Shown here: in pieces, positions 1 through 6,249 of the stretch | Position numbering within the stretch: position 1 is the first letter of the stretch | Layout: every line of letters begins with the position of its first letter | NCBI GenBank assembly: GCA_029259835.1 | Contig: JAJDEL010000912.1 | Coordinates: forward strand, 1-7,423 | Origin: Planctomicrobium sp. | GTDB lineage: Bacteria; Planctomycetota; Planctomycetia; Planctomycetales; Planctomycetaceae | Direction of reading: 5' to 3' | DNA length: 7,423 bases | Made by a program: the position numbers and the translations under genes | The notes under the pieces: model-generated | Databases searched by the model: none | Told to the model about the DNA's origin: nothing | What the model saw: the letters and a program-made list of their open reading frames with translations, nothing else

Positions 1-1065
1 ATTATTCCAGGTGATGAGGTCAATGTTGATATTTACGGCTCGAGCACTTGCGTCTCCCAGGAGAACGTTGACAACTCCTGGATGATTGCTTCCAGCTTCG
101 CTGAAATGTCTCGCTGTTGGATTCACATTCTGATTGACTAATTGGATTTTACCAGAAAGTTCTGGAGGGAACTGTGTTGAGAAGAGTGTGGCAGGCCCAC
201 CGTACGCCCAACCATCGCTGCTGAGTTCTTGAGGGCGATTTTGACGCGGGTTCTGGATGATTTGACGCTCTGCAACAATAATCACATTTGTGGTTCCATC
301 GGTCATGGATGCCATATTCGAACTGCTGTTCACTCCGAATACTCCAACATTCGTCTGATCCTGAGCAAATGGAGACCTGCTCGTAAGCGTTCCCACAATG
401 ACTGTTGCTGCAAGCTGTGCTGGTGTCAGGAAGTAGGTCTGCTGGTCACCGTTTACGTCATCCTTGAATGCGATCCCAGAGCCTGTACAGCCAGCGTAGT
501 CGTTTCCTCCGGTGGTCCAGGAAGGGTCGATTCTAAGTGTGTTAGAATACGTGTCTCCGGCCTTCATCGAATCCCTCCGAGAAGGGCAATACAACGACTT
601 GATGTTCTTCTTCGCTGGCAATTCCGGGCGACTGTTGGCATTCAGGAACAGAGGAGGAAGTTCCCCGTTTTGCCGAACGTTTGCATCAAATGACCAGGCA
701 TTGTAAATCGGGCCGCCATCCATCATGGGGAGGATATGCAAAAACCAGCTCGTTCCGTGTGCAGCCGGAAGGAGTTGTGTATTGTTGTTAGCATTGTAGT
801 CGCGCGCTTCGTTAGGAGAAGCATATCGTCCGATGTTATCCGTATTGAAATAATTCGCAATTTGTCCAGGGGGAAACACCAAGTGGGTGTCATGGTAGTT
901 ATGTAACGCCAATCCAATTTGTTTCATATTGTTTAGGCACTGTGTCCTTCGAGCCGCTTCACGTGCTTGTTGAACTGCTGGAAGCAGTAACGCGACCAGA
1001 ATTGCGATAATTGCAATCACCACCAGTAGTTCGATCAGAGTAAAACCTTTTTGACGCCGCCTCAT
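1..1065 (-). CDS. DUF1559 pseudopilin-like protein, C-terminus cut by window edge
   Basis: The minus frame is open from an ATG at 1065 to base 1 (355 codons, no stop). The N-terminus is a classic type IV prepilin/type II pseudopilin signal: MRRRQKG, then [13 protein letters not shown] with Glu at +5 of the mature protein, and a hydrophobic helix at about residues 8-30. The DUF1559 core follows: [17 protein letters not shown] (43-59), FPPG (64-67), a CPSRR turn (160-164), [13 protein letters not shown] (254-266), and the family's C-terminal His-X9-Asp motif at H328/D338. Family members usually end about 15-30 residues after this motif, so little is missing. An AAGGAG ribosome site lies just upstream of the ATG. 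The family is greatly expanded in planctomycetes; members are presumed to be processed by prepilin peptidase and displayed at the envelope, but their role is unknown. The residue after Asp338 is Ala rather than the usual Gly. Identity is secure; function is not. Confidence 0.95.
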   Translation of the reverse strand, partial: MRRRQKGFTLIELLVVIAIIAILVALLLPAVQQAREAARRTQCLNNMKQIGLALHNYHDTHLVFPPGQIANYFNTDNIGRYASPNEARDYNANNNTQLLPAAHGTSWFLHILPMMDGGPIYNAWSFDANVRQNGELPPLFLNANSRPELPAKKNIKSLYCPSRRDSMKAGDTYSNTLRIDPSWTTGGNDYAGCTGSGIAFKDDVNGDQQTYFLTPAQLAATVIVGTLTSRSPFAQDQTNVGVFGVNSSSNMASMTDGTTNVIIVAERQIIQNPRQNRPQELSSDGWAYGGPATLFSTQFPPELSGKIQLVNQNVNPTARHFSEAGSNHPGVVNVLLGDASARAVNINIDLITWNN

Positions 1066-1099
1066 GGCAATCTCCTTGATTGAATGCAAAACCCGGTAA

Positions 1100-1127
1100 G
1101 AGTTATGAAAATGGAGTAAAAAACCAA
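1100..1127 (-). promoter_or_regulatory. Weak candidate sigma-70-type promoter for the DUF1559 gene
   Basis: On the minus strand TTGGTT (1127-1122) and TAACTC (1105-1100) are separated by 16 bases, about 35 bases upstream of the ATG at 1065. The match to the -35/-10 consensus is only partial, and planctomycete promoters are poorly defined, so this is a guess from position and sequence. Confidence 0.2.
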
Positions 1128-1148
1128 TGTGTGTGAGAGGAACCAAGG

Positions 1149-1162
1149 TGACGTTTGCGTCA
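1149..1162. promoter_or_regulatory. Palindrome upstream of the DUF1559 gene, possible operator
   Basis: TGACG-TTTG-CGTCA is a perfect 5-bp inverted repeat around a 4-base centre, extendable by a G-T and a G-C pair. It sits about 85 bases upstream of the DUF1559 start codon, just beyond the candidate promoter. The half-site TGACG/CGTCA resembles half-sites of several dimeric regulators, but no regulator can be named from this alone. It could also form a small hairpin in RNA. Confidence 0.25.
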
Positions 1163-1471
1163 TCTGGCTCTTCTTAAATGACTCACGGGAGAGTCGCAGT
1201 TGTTGCTCGTCTAAGTGAACACTCTCAAAATCTTAACAACATCATGCGTCTGATTGAAACTCGCTGTCAAGTCTGGTACCGAAAAACCGAAGTTCTACGA
1301 TAAATTACGATTTAGAAGTGGTTCGAAGGATTCAGACATTTCTTCGACATTTCCCCAACACTTTGTACGCTTGAATGCGACTTACCGATTGGATGAAGTT
1401 CACATTTTTCTACTCGCCATGGAAAATGCTCGGATGATATGCACGAATAATCGTTTGTGGATGACAAGCCA

Positions 1472-1496
1472 CTCTCGAATTGAGCCGACTCGAGAG
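1472..1496. repeat. 7-bp inverted repeat upstream of the redoxin gene
   Basis: CTCTCGA (1472-1478) and TCGAGAG (1490-1496) are exact reverse complements around an 11-base spacer, about 100 bases upstream of the redoxin start. There is no T-run, so it is not a good intrinsic terminator. An operator or 5' leader hairpin is possible, as is chance. Confidence 0.25.
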
Positions 1497-1593
1497 ACCG
1501 ATTCGTCAGGTTCGTTTACTTCCATAACTTCGTCATGACTTGTAGATTAGGTGCGACCACGCTGGGCAATCATCGATCAATGAAAGCTTTGAA

Positions 1594-2187
1594 ATGAAAC
1601 AGTTCTCCCACAATTTGCGACTGGCGACCTTAATGGCTGCGGTCATTTTCTGTTCTGGTGCCATTGTCAACTCGGATTCTTGGGCAGAGGACGCCGCTTC
1701 TCCTCCAAAAGTTGGAAGCAAAGCTCCAGGCTTCGAGCTCAAGGATTTGTCCTCTGGAAAGAAAATTTCCCTGAAAGAAAAACTAGAGAAGACACCAGTC
1801 GTGCTTGTCGTTCTGCGTGGCTTTCCTGGGTATCAATGCCCAATCTGTTCTCGCCAAGTCGGCGGACTGATCCAGAATAGTGAAGCCATTTCCAACGCAA
1901 ACGCAAGCGTGGTGATGGTCTACCCAGGTTTAGGGAATCAGCTAGAACAGCGCGCGAAGGAGTTCTTTAGCCGCCACAAGCTTCCGAGTAATTTTACCGT
2001 CGTGACTGATCCGGATTATCGATTCACAAACAGTTATCACCTTCGGTGGGATGCCCCGCGTGAAACTGCATATCCATCAACATTTGTCATCGGGAAAGAT
2101 GGAAAAGTTGTCCATGTCCACATCAGCAAAGGTCACGGGAATCGAACGAACCCCAAAGAAATTGTGAAGGCTCTCGGAACTCTTTAA
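1594..2187 (+). CDS. Exported peroxiredoxin-like (AhpC/TSA, thioredoxin-fold) protein
   Basis: 197 residues. Residues 1-31 form a Sec signal peptide (basic start, hydrophobic 10-25, likely cleavage after SDSWA), so the protein should act outside the cytoplasmic membrane. The domain begins with VGSKAPGFELKDLSSG (40-55), the usual first strand of AhpC/TSA redoxins. The active-site segment LRGFPGYQCPICSRQVGGL (74-92) carries Cys82 and Cys85 as CPIC. The cis-proline region is AYPSTFVIGKDGKV (159-172) with Pro161. Known relatives reduce peroxides or exchange dithiols; the CXXC arrangement with SRQ matches the peroxiredoxin-like subgroup better than TlpA. Cys20 lies inside the signal peptide, but Phe at -1 argues against a lipobox. 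The ribosome site is weak. A five-codon frame (ATG at 1580) ends with TGA overlapping this ATG, so translational coupling is possible. It is convergent with the AroD-AroE-like gene, 44 bp away. The fold is sure; the substrate is not. Confidence 0.88.
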   Translation: MKQFSHNLRLATLMAAVIFCSGAIVNSDSWAEDAASPPKVGSKAPGFELKDLSSGKKISLKEKLEKTPVVLVVLRGFPGYQCPICSRQVGGLIQNSEAISNANASVVMVYPGLGNQLEQRAKEFFSRHKLPSNFTVVTDPDYRFTNSYHLRWDAPRETAYPSTFVIGKDGKVVHVHISKGHGNRTNPKEIVKALGTL

Positions 2188-2231
2188 GCGAGGTCTAAGT
2201 TCCGGCCGGTTAGCAAGTTGGAGAAGCTGCT

Positions 2232-3683
2232 CTACTCTTCAGAGAGTCCCTCAGCGAAGGCTGCCTTCGGGAGTTCTTTACCTGTGATGGCTTTGAACTG
2301 AGCAGCGACTTGCTTTGTATAAATTTCTGCCGAATCGAGAGTGCGTGCCCCGCGCAACCGAGCTTCCGTCATCATTTCGGTTTCGAGTGGCAAGTCACTT
2401 AAGTCGAGGACAGTCATGTTGGACTTAAGAACAGATGAGTTGATTTGCCCATGCTGTGATCCGATTTTGATATTCGGATCAGCGACGATCATCACATCGA
2501 CCAAAGTTTCGTACAGATTCTGATACGGAACGAATCGGCATCCATGCTGTGCAGCTGTCCGAGATGCTTCCTTATCGTCTGGCCCACAAACGCTGACCAT
2601 TCCCTCACGTTGAGTCACGGCGTAGACCATTGAGTTCGCGATCCCACCGTTGCCGACGATCAAAATGCTCTGTTTCTTTAAGGACTGATTTTCTTCAATC
2701 AAAGATGATTCAAGCGCTTTGAGTCCGCTTCTCCAAAGCGCGTTGTAGCCGTGCCAGCCATCGCTGCGTTTGAGAAGTAAGTTGATGTACCGGCTCTCTG
2801 CATCGTGTTGATCGACGTGGTCAGCTAAATCTAGAAGCGCCTGTCCATGCTTGCTGCTCACAATGATGGCCCGGATTTTCAAAATGTCGAGCATTTTTTT
2901 CAGTTCGTCAACCTTTTCAAGTTCAATGGGCAGGCAGCGAACATTCAACCCTAACTCCAAAAAAGCGGCATTCAGAATCCGGGTCGTGATCCTCTGCGCT
3001 TCACCAAAACCAGAGATCGCAACGAATGTCGTCTTTCGATTAATGTCTTTGCAGTGGTAGGTTTCATTCAACTCGAAAACGGTCGCCTGACCTTCGTGTG
3101 CTTCCATCCCTTGTTCGAGTGCGGCATAGATCCACGGCGAACTATACTTCCGACCGAGCAATGAAAACGTGAGTTCCGGTTTTCCAAGTCCCATCCCGAC
3201 AACGGGGAGCATTCGTTTTTGACTTACTGCCGCAAGCAGAGGCCATGCTGCGCCCAGTGTGGGAGTTGGCCATGTGAACTTGACGACATCTGCTTTGGCG
3301 TTGGACGCTTCGTCAAAAATGCTGTCGATATCCGTTTCCGGACGGTCCAGCCGAGTGAAGCTAATCACGCGCTGTGTTTCCCCGTAGCGCGGAACATCTT
3401 TGGCGATATCCAAGTCGAGTTCGATGTAAGCAGGATTCGCGACAATTGCTTGACGGAGCAACATGAGGCGTTCTTCTTCGGTTCCTCGCCATTGACCACC
3501 ATCTTGAGGACGACGACAAGAAACGATGACTGGCTTATCGATGCACGTCACAAGATCTTTGACGTCCGGCTCTTTTGAAAAATGATCCAGGCATAGCTCG
3601 ACAATGTCGCCATGACGAGCAGCATTGAGCATATCGGCTTTGGCGAGTGTACGGGACTTCGGAGTGACGGTGATGCAAATCAC
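2232..3683 (-). CDS. AroD-AroE-like fusion (type I 3-dehydroquinate dehydratase + shikimate dehydrogenase), likely catalytically degenerate
   Basis: 483 residues, GTG start at 3683 with GAGAGG seven bases upstream; the first strand (MICITVTP) fits a domain start. Residues 1-210 align to type I dehydroquinase: VELCLDHF (Glu29), SCRRPQDGG (Arg57, Asp61), IELDLD (87-92), and ADVVKF with the Schiff-base Lys at 135. The catalytic-His position (usually S-Y/N-H-D-F) reads SFTRL with Thr110, and the conserved Arg of SRLAG is Leu175. Residues 217-480 align to AroE: AISGFGEA to ILNAAF (222-241), a Rossmann motif GNGGIA (344-349), and a C-terminal QVAAQFKAITG (458-468). In AroE terms the two substrate Ser become Arg231 and Thr233, the catalytic Lys becomes Gly280, and the catalytic Asp of GYNTD becomes Leu316 (GYNAL). 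The parent families do consecutive steps of the shikimate pathway in the cytoplasm. I infer a pseudoenzyme or altered activity, since the frame is intact. It may be a paralogue of true aroD/aroE genes elsewhere. Confidence 0.85.
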   Translation of the reverse strand: MICITVTPKSRTLAKADMLNAARHGDIVELCLDHFSKEPDVKDLVTCIDKPVIVSCRRPQDGGQWRGTEEERLMLLRQAIVANPAYIELDLDIAKDVPRYGETQRVISFTRLDRPETDIDSIFDEASNAKADVVKFTWPTPTLGAAWPLLAAVSQKRMLPVVGMGLGKPELTFSLLGRKYSSPWIYAALEQGMEAHEGQATVFELNETYHCKDINRKTTFVAISGFGEAQRITTRILNAAFLELGLNVRCLPIELEKVDELKKMLDILKIRAIIVSSKHGQALLDLADHVDQHDAESRYINLLLKRSDGWHGYNALWRSGLKALESSLIEENQSLKKQSILIVGNGGIANSMVYAVTQREGMVSVCGPDDKEASRTAAQHGCRFVPYQNLYETLVDVMIVADPNIKIGSQHGQINSSVLKSNMTVLDLSDLPLETEMMTEARLRGARTLDSAEIYTKQVAAQFKAITGKELPKAAFAEGLSEE

Positions 3684-3699
3684 GTTTTGACCTCTCTAA

Positions 3700-3721
3700 T
3701 GACTCAGTCGAATGGGAGTCA
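3700..3721 (-). promoter_or_regulatory. Short inverted repeat in the leader of the AroD-AroE-like gene
   Basis: TGACTC (3700-3705) and GAGTCA (3716-3721) are reverse complements with a 10-base spacer, a few bases upstream of the GAGAGG ribosome site of the gene starting at 3683. A leader hairpin or a dimeric binding site are both possible. Six-base arms are close to chance. Confidence 0.2.
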
Positions 3722-3804
3722 GGCTTTGGCTACGAATCTTAACGGTTCAACAACTGTTTGTCCTCTGCAATGAGTCCGTGAGAGTCTGGGCGATCCTTCC
3801 TCCC

Positions 3805-3832
3805 CTCAAAACTGTGAGTGAAAAGTTTTGAG
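3805..3832 (-). terminator. 9-bp stem hairpin after the ACP-like gene
   Basis: CTCAAAACT (3805-3813) and AGTTTTGAG (3824-3832) are perfect complements around a 10-base loop. The hairpin begins 17 bases past the stop codon of the ACP-like gene and ends about 120 bases before the next minus-strand gene. The position fits a terminator for the aminotransferase/ACP-like unit. No U-tract follows on the minus strand (GGGGAGGAAGG comes next), so it may instead stabilise the 3' end or attenuate read-through. Confidence 0.5.
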
Positions 3833-3849
3833 TGCACGGAAATTCACAG

Positions 3850-4128
3850 TTAATACGCTCCAAGATCTTCCCATGTGGTGTCCGGGTAGATGTCTTCTTT
3901 CTTGAGACATAGTTGCTCAGAAATGATTGCCCGTACCTTCAATGCAATCATCGGATCAACGTCTGGTCCGCACAGCCTCAAGAACTCTTCATCACTAATT
4001 GGAGGGTGTGCTTCGGAATACTGTTTGCCTCTCTTGTACGATTCCCATCCTTCCCGAATGACCAGAACGAAAAATCTTGACAGGCCTATCCCCACTGAGA
4101 GGAACAAGATGATGACCAGAGTTTGCAT
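3850..4128 (-). CDS. Small membrane-anchored protein with a partial acyl-carrier-like C-terminus
   Basis: 92 residues. I chose the ATG at 4128 because an AAGGA ribosome site (4141-4137) lies 8 bases upstream and the product then starts with a membrane segment. The frame extends upstream to 4275, but only as an overlap with the aminotransferase. Residues 2-24 are hydrophobic (one N-terminal helix), followed by a basic/charged linker (25-40). PPISDEEFLRLCG (42-54) leads into residues 63-92, which read like helix I and the following loop of an acyl carrier protein: LKVRAIISEQLCLKKEDIYP, then WEDLGAY. Carrier proteins continue DLGADSLD with the phosphopantetheine serine; here the chain stops after DLGAY. 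It therefore cannot be a normal carrier. It starts 16 bases after the aminotransferase stop and is surely co-transcribed with it. Function unknown; the resemblance is by eye. Confidence 0.75.
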   Translation of the reverse strand: MQTLVIILFLSVGIGLSRFFVLVIREGWESYKRGKQYSEAHPPISDEEFLRLCGPDVDPMIALKVRAIISEQLCLKKEDIYPDTTWEDLGAY

Positions 4129-4144
4129 TGAGTTTTTCCTTTTT

Positions 4145-5332
4145 TCATGCAGAGCGATAAAACTCATTCGCAGCTCCAACACCGGAACCTGCGATTGCAC
4201 TGCAACCAGCGGCGAGTAGGCAGTTTTCGAGGGCGGCGAGGAACAACAATACATTGCGCTGCGTACAGGCTTCACCCATTAACCCGATCCGCCAGGTTTT
4301 GCCAGCCATCGGACCGAGACCACCGCCGATCTCGATTCCGAAGTCATTGAGCAACTGTGACCGGACAGCTTTATCGTCGACTCCATCCGGAATCAAGACC
4401 GCGTTGAGCATCGGCAGGCGATGCTCTTTGGCGACTGCAAACTTCACACCCATTGCTTCCAAACCAGCACTCAATGCGAGGTGATTACGTGTGTGCCGTG
4501 CGAATCGAGTTTCGAGACCTTCGTCAAAAACGTCTCGCAGCGCCTGATGAAGACCGTAGTTCATGTTGATCGGCGCTGTATGGTGATACGCCCGCGACTG
4601 GTCACTCCAATAGTTGCGGACCATCGACATATCAAGATACCAGCTGGCAACTTTTGAGTTGCGGGTCTCCATAACTTCAACTGCTCGATCACTGAATGTG
4701 ACCGGAGCAAGACCCGGTGGACAGCTCAGACACTTTTGGGTTCCAGAGTAAGCAGCGTCGACATTCCAGCGGTCGATCTCAACCGGTAAGCCGCCCAGAG
4801 ATGTCACGCAGTCGATGAGCAACAATGCCCCGGCATCGTGAACAATTTTTGAAATCTCCTCGATCGGCTGCAGCGCCCCAGTCGATGTTTCTGCGTGAAC
4901 AATCGCAACGAGCTTTGGGTTGTATTCTTTGACGGCTGTCGCAACTTCATCTGTGGTGAAGACTTCACCAAATGGGCGCTCAATCGTCATCACTTCGCCA
5001 CCGCAGCGAGCCGCCACGTCGCTCATTCGGCCTCCAAAGACGCCATTGACGCAGACCAGAACCTTGTCGCCAGGCTCGATGAGATTGACAAAACAGGTTT
5101 CCATCCCGGCACTGCCAGTTCCACTGACAGCCAGCGTCATTTTGTTTTTCGTCTGAAAAACTTCACGTAGCATTCCTTGAACTTCATCCATTAAGGTCAA
5201 GAAATAGGGGTCGAGGTGCCCCACCGTTGGGGCAGCAAGTGCTGCCAACACATGCGGGGCGACATCGCTTGGTCCGGGTCCCATGAGAACGCGACGAGGA
5301 GGATCAACAGGTTGGGGAATCGAAGCCGCCAT
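4145..5332 (-). CDS. Class V PLP aminotransferase (alanine-glyoxylate / serine-pyruvate type)
   Basis: 395 residues, the usual length for the family; ATG at 5332 with AGGA seven bases upstream. Family signatures run in order: LMGPGPSDV (16-24), GHLDPYF (38-44), the cofactor phosphate loop SGTGSAGME (70-78), HAETSTG (146-152), [12 protein letters not shown] (170-181) with Asp174 expected to pair with the PLP ring nitrogen, [12 protein letters not shown] (196-207) with Lys200 as the Schiff-base lysine, and TWRIGLMGE (346-354) with Arg348 expected to bind the substrate carboxylate. Known relatives transfer an amino group from alanine or serine to glyoxylate or pyruvate in the cytoplasm, serving photorespiration-like glycolate salvage, serine metabolism or purine breakdown. 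The sequence does not fix the substrate. It is the first gene of a two-gene unit with the small ACP-like membrane protein, and diverges from the DinB-like gene. All key residues seem intact. Confidence 0.93.
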   Translation of the reverse strand: MAASIPQPVDPPRRVLMGPGPSDVAPHVLAALAAPTVGHLDPYFLTLMDEVQGMLREVFQTKNKMTLAVSGTGSAGMETCFVNLIEPGDKVLVCVNGVFGGRMSDVAARCGGEVMTIERPFGEVFTTDEVATAVKEYNPKLVAIVHAETSTGALQPIEEISKIVHDAGALLLIDCVTSLGGLPVEIDRWNVDAAYSGTQKCLSCPPGLAPVTFSDRAVEVMETRNSKVASWYLDMSMVRNYWSDQSRAYHHTAPINMNYGLHQALRDVFDEGLETRFARHTRNHLALSAGLEAMGVKFAVAKEHRLPMLNAVLIPDGVDDKAVRSQLLNDFGIEIGGGLGPMAGKTWRIGLMGEACTQRNVLLFLAALENCLLAAGCSAIAGSGVGAANEFYRSA

Positions 5333-5570
5333 ACATATTTCCTATGATGCTTTCAGAAAATCAGAAACTCTTTGAACAGTGAGTTTAGAAAAATAAGGAC
5401 AAATTGTCAGCAAAGGAGCTTGCTTTTGAAGTTGAGGGTACGAACACTCGTTCACGAGGCTTGAAAAAGGCATTCTGTGAAACAGATTACTGACTGATTC
5501 GAGGTCAGGTCTAGAATTTTGAGATCAGCTAAATCGGTTCCGTGATTTTTTTAACGATAAGGAGTGATTT
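5333..5570. promoter_or_regulatory. Divergent intergenic region between aminotransferase and DinB-like genes
   Basis: This 238-base AT-rich stretch must hold promoters for both flanking genes. A loose plus-strand candidate is TTGAAA (5461-5466), a 17-base spacer, then AGATTA (5484-5489). A small repeat, AGCAA (5409-5413) and TTGCT (5420-5424) followed by TTT, could make a weak hairpin on the plus strand. Nothing here is strong enough to name a regulator. Confidence 0.3.
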
Positions 5571-6053
5571 GTGAACACACGTGAAGCATTAAAGCAGTCG
5601 ATTGATATGGGGGAGTTCGTCTCCATGGGCTACCTGCAGGATCTGACAGACGAGGAGATGATGCATCGTCCGGCGGAGAAATCGAATCATGTCAAGTGGC
5701 AACTTGGGCATTTGATTGCCTCTGAAAATTTCCTGATCGAAAAAGTTGCTCCTGGTCAAATGCCAGCACTGCCAGAAGGGTTTGCGGAGAAGTACGCAAA
5801 GGAAACCTCATCGAGTGACGATCCGGCCTCATTTGACTCCAAGGATGAACTCCTGAGTCTCCACAAGGCCCAAAGAGAAGGAACGTTGAAAGCCCTTGAA
5901 TCAATGAGCGATGAAGATTTCAGTAAAGAGACCGGCATTGAATACGCTCCAACAGTCGGAACGATCTTCTCGCTGCAAGGCAGCCATCACCTGATGCACG
6001 CCGGGCAATGGGCAGTGATCCGACGCCAACTCGGCCGAGAACCGATGTTTTAA
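5571..6053 (+). CDS. DinB-like (DinB/YfiT superfamily) putative metal-binding protein
   Basis: 160 residues, the usual size for the superfamily. The start is GTG at 5571, fixed by an AAGGAG six bases upstream (5559-5564). The pattern is that of a four-helix DinB-like bundle: a first helix (about 3-24), WQLGHLIASEN (43-53) with His47, a middle helix at about 90-112 (KDELLSLHKAQREGTL), and the last helix GSHHLMHAGQWAVIRRQLG (137-155) with His139 and His143 as HxxxH. His47, His139 and His143 are the positions expected to bind a divalent metal. No signal peptide or membrane segment is visible, so it is probably cytoplasmic. Some relatives are thiol transferases using bacillithiol or mycothiol, but most have no known reaction and this one cannot be assigned. 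It is transcribed alone, away from the aminotransferase, and ends before a palindromic repeat and a strong terminator. Confidence 0.85.
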   Translation: MNTREALKQSIDMGEFVSMGYLQDLTDEEMMHRPAEKSNHVKWQLGHLIASENFLIEKVAPGQMPALPEGFAEKYAKETSSSDDPASFDSKDELLSLHKAQREGTLKALESMSDEDFSKETGIEYAPTVGTIFSLQGSHHLMHAGQWAVIRRQLGREPMF

Positions 6054-6076
6054 GAGTTGCTTTCTCGTACGTCATG

Positions 6077-6115
6077 GTTTCGCTCTCGCTTAGAGAGCGA
6101 GACGGCGTGAGATGC
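6077..6115. repeat. Candidate dispersed palindromic (REP-like) repeat after the DinB-like gene
   Basis: TCGCTCTC (6080-6087) and GAGAGCGA (6093-6100) form a perfect 8-bp stem with a 5-base loop, followed by GACGGCGTGAGA. One frame reads SLSLRERDGVR. I recall very similar spurious peptides (LSLRERxGVR) arising from an intergenic palindromic repeat found many times in several bacterial genomes, planctomycetes among them. Only one copy is in this window, so repetitiveness is inference. It could also act as a 3' hairpin for the DinB-like transcript. Confidence 0.45.
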
Positions 6116-6154
6116 ACACTCGCAAAGAGATCGCACTTTACTCAGGGACAAACA

Positions 6155-6193
6155 AAATCAGGGAGGCACAATCTAGTTGTGCCTCCCTGATTT
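6155..6193. terminator. Strong bidirectional intrinsic terminator
   Basis: Two 17-base arms (6155-6171 and 6177-6193) are perfect reverse complements around a TCTAG loop, with a GC-rich core GGGAGGCAC. The plus strand continues TTTATTATCT, and the minus strand leaves the stem as TTTTGTTTGT, so a U-rich tail exists in both directions. It sits between the convergent DinB-like (ends 6053) and PEP-CTERM (ends 6250) genes and should stop transcription from both sides. Confidence 0.9.
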
Positions 6194-6249
6194 ATTATCT
6201 GATACTGTGTTCCAACCATTATACAGTTGGAAACAGCGACTCTGCAAAA

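Larger units (their letters stand above)
1066..1593. other. Divergent intergenic region without a convincing gene
   Basis: These 528 bases separate the DUF1559 start (minus) from the redoxin start (plus), so promoters for both should lie here. I see three short inverted repeats: 1149-1162, 1180-1195 and 1472-1496. There is one weak candidate promoter for the DUF1559 gene at 1100-1127. An open frame at 1254-1538 (plus) starts with TTG, lacks a ribosome site and encodes nothing recognisable, so I do not call it. A small RNA cannot be excluded. Confidence 0.6.

Noticed and set aside
229..706. Two plus-strand open frames (229-693, 512-706)
   Set aside because: They lie wholly antisense to the DUF1559 gene, which has an unmistakable protein sequence, and their own products resemble nothing.
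1254..1538. Plus-strand open frame of 94 codons in the intergenic region
   Set aside because: It has a TTG start, no ribosome site and no recognisable domain; the composition looks like translated non-coding DNA.
1533..1742. Minus-strand frame of 69 codons
   Set aside because: It is antisense to the start and signal peptide of the redoxin gene, with no ribosome site or motif.
2188..2231. Possible terminator in the 44-bp convergent gap between redoxin and AroD-AroE-like genes
   Set aside because: CCGGCCGG is self-complementary but has no loop, and the AGCAAGTT/AAGCTGCT pairing (2212-2231) has two central mismatches and no T-tract.
3219..3578. Plus-strand frame of 119 codons
   Set aside because: It is antisense within the AroD-AroE-like gene; Cys/Arg-rich shadow translation.
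4129..4275. N-terminal extension of the small membrane protein up to an upstream start at 4275
   Set aside because: It would overlap the aminotransferase 3' end in another frame and put a non-hydrophobic segment before the membrane helix; the ATG at 4128 has a clear AAGGA site.
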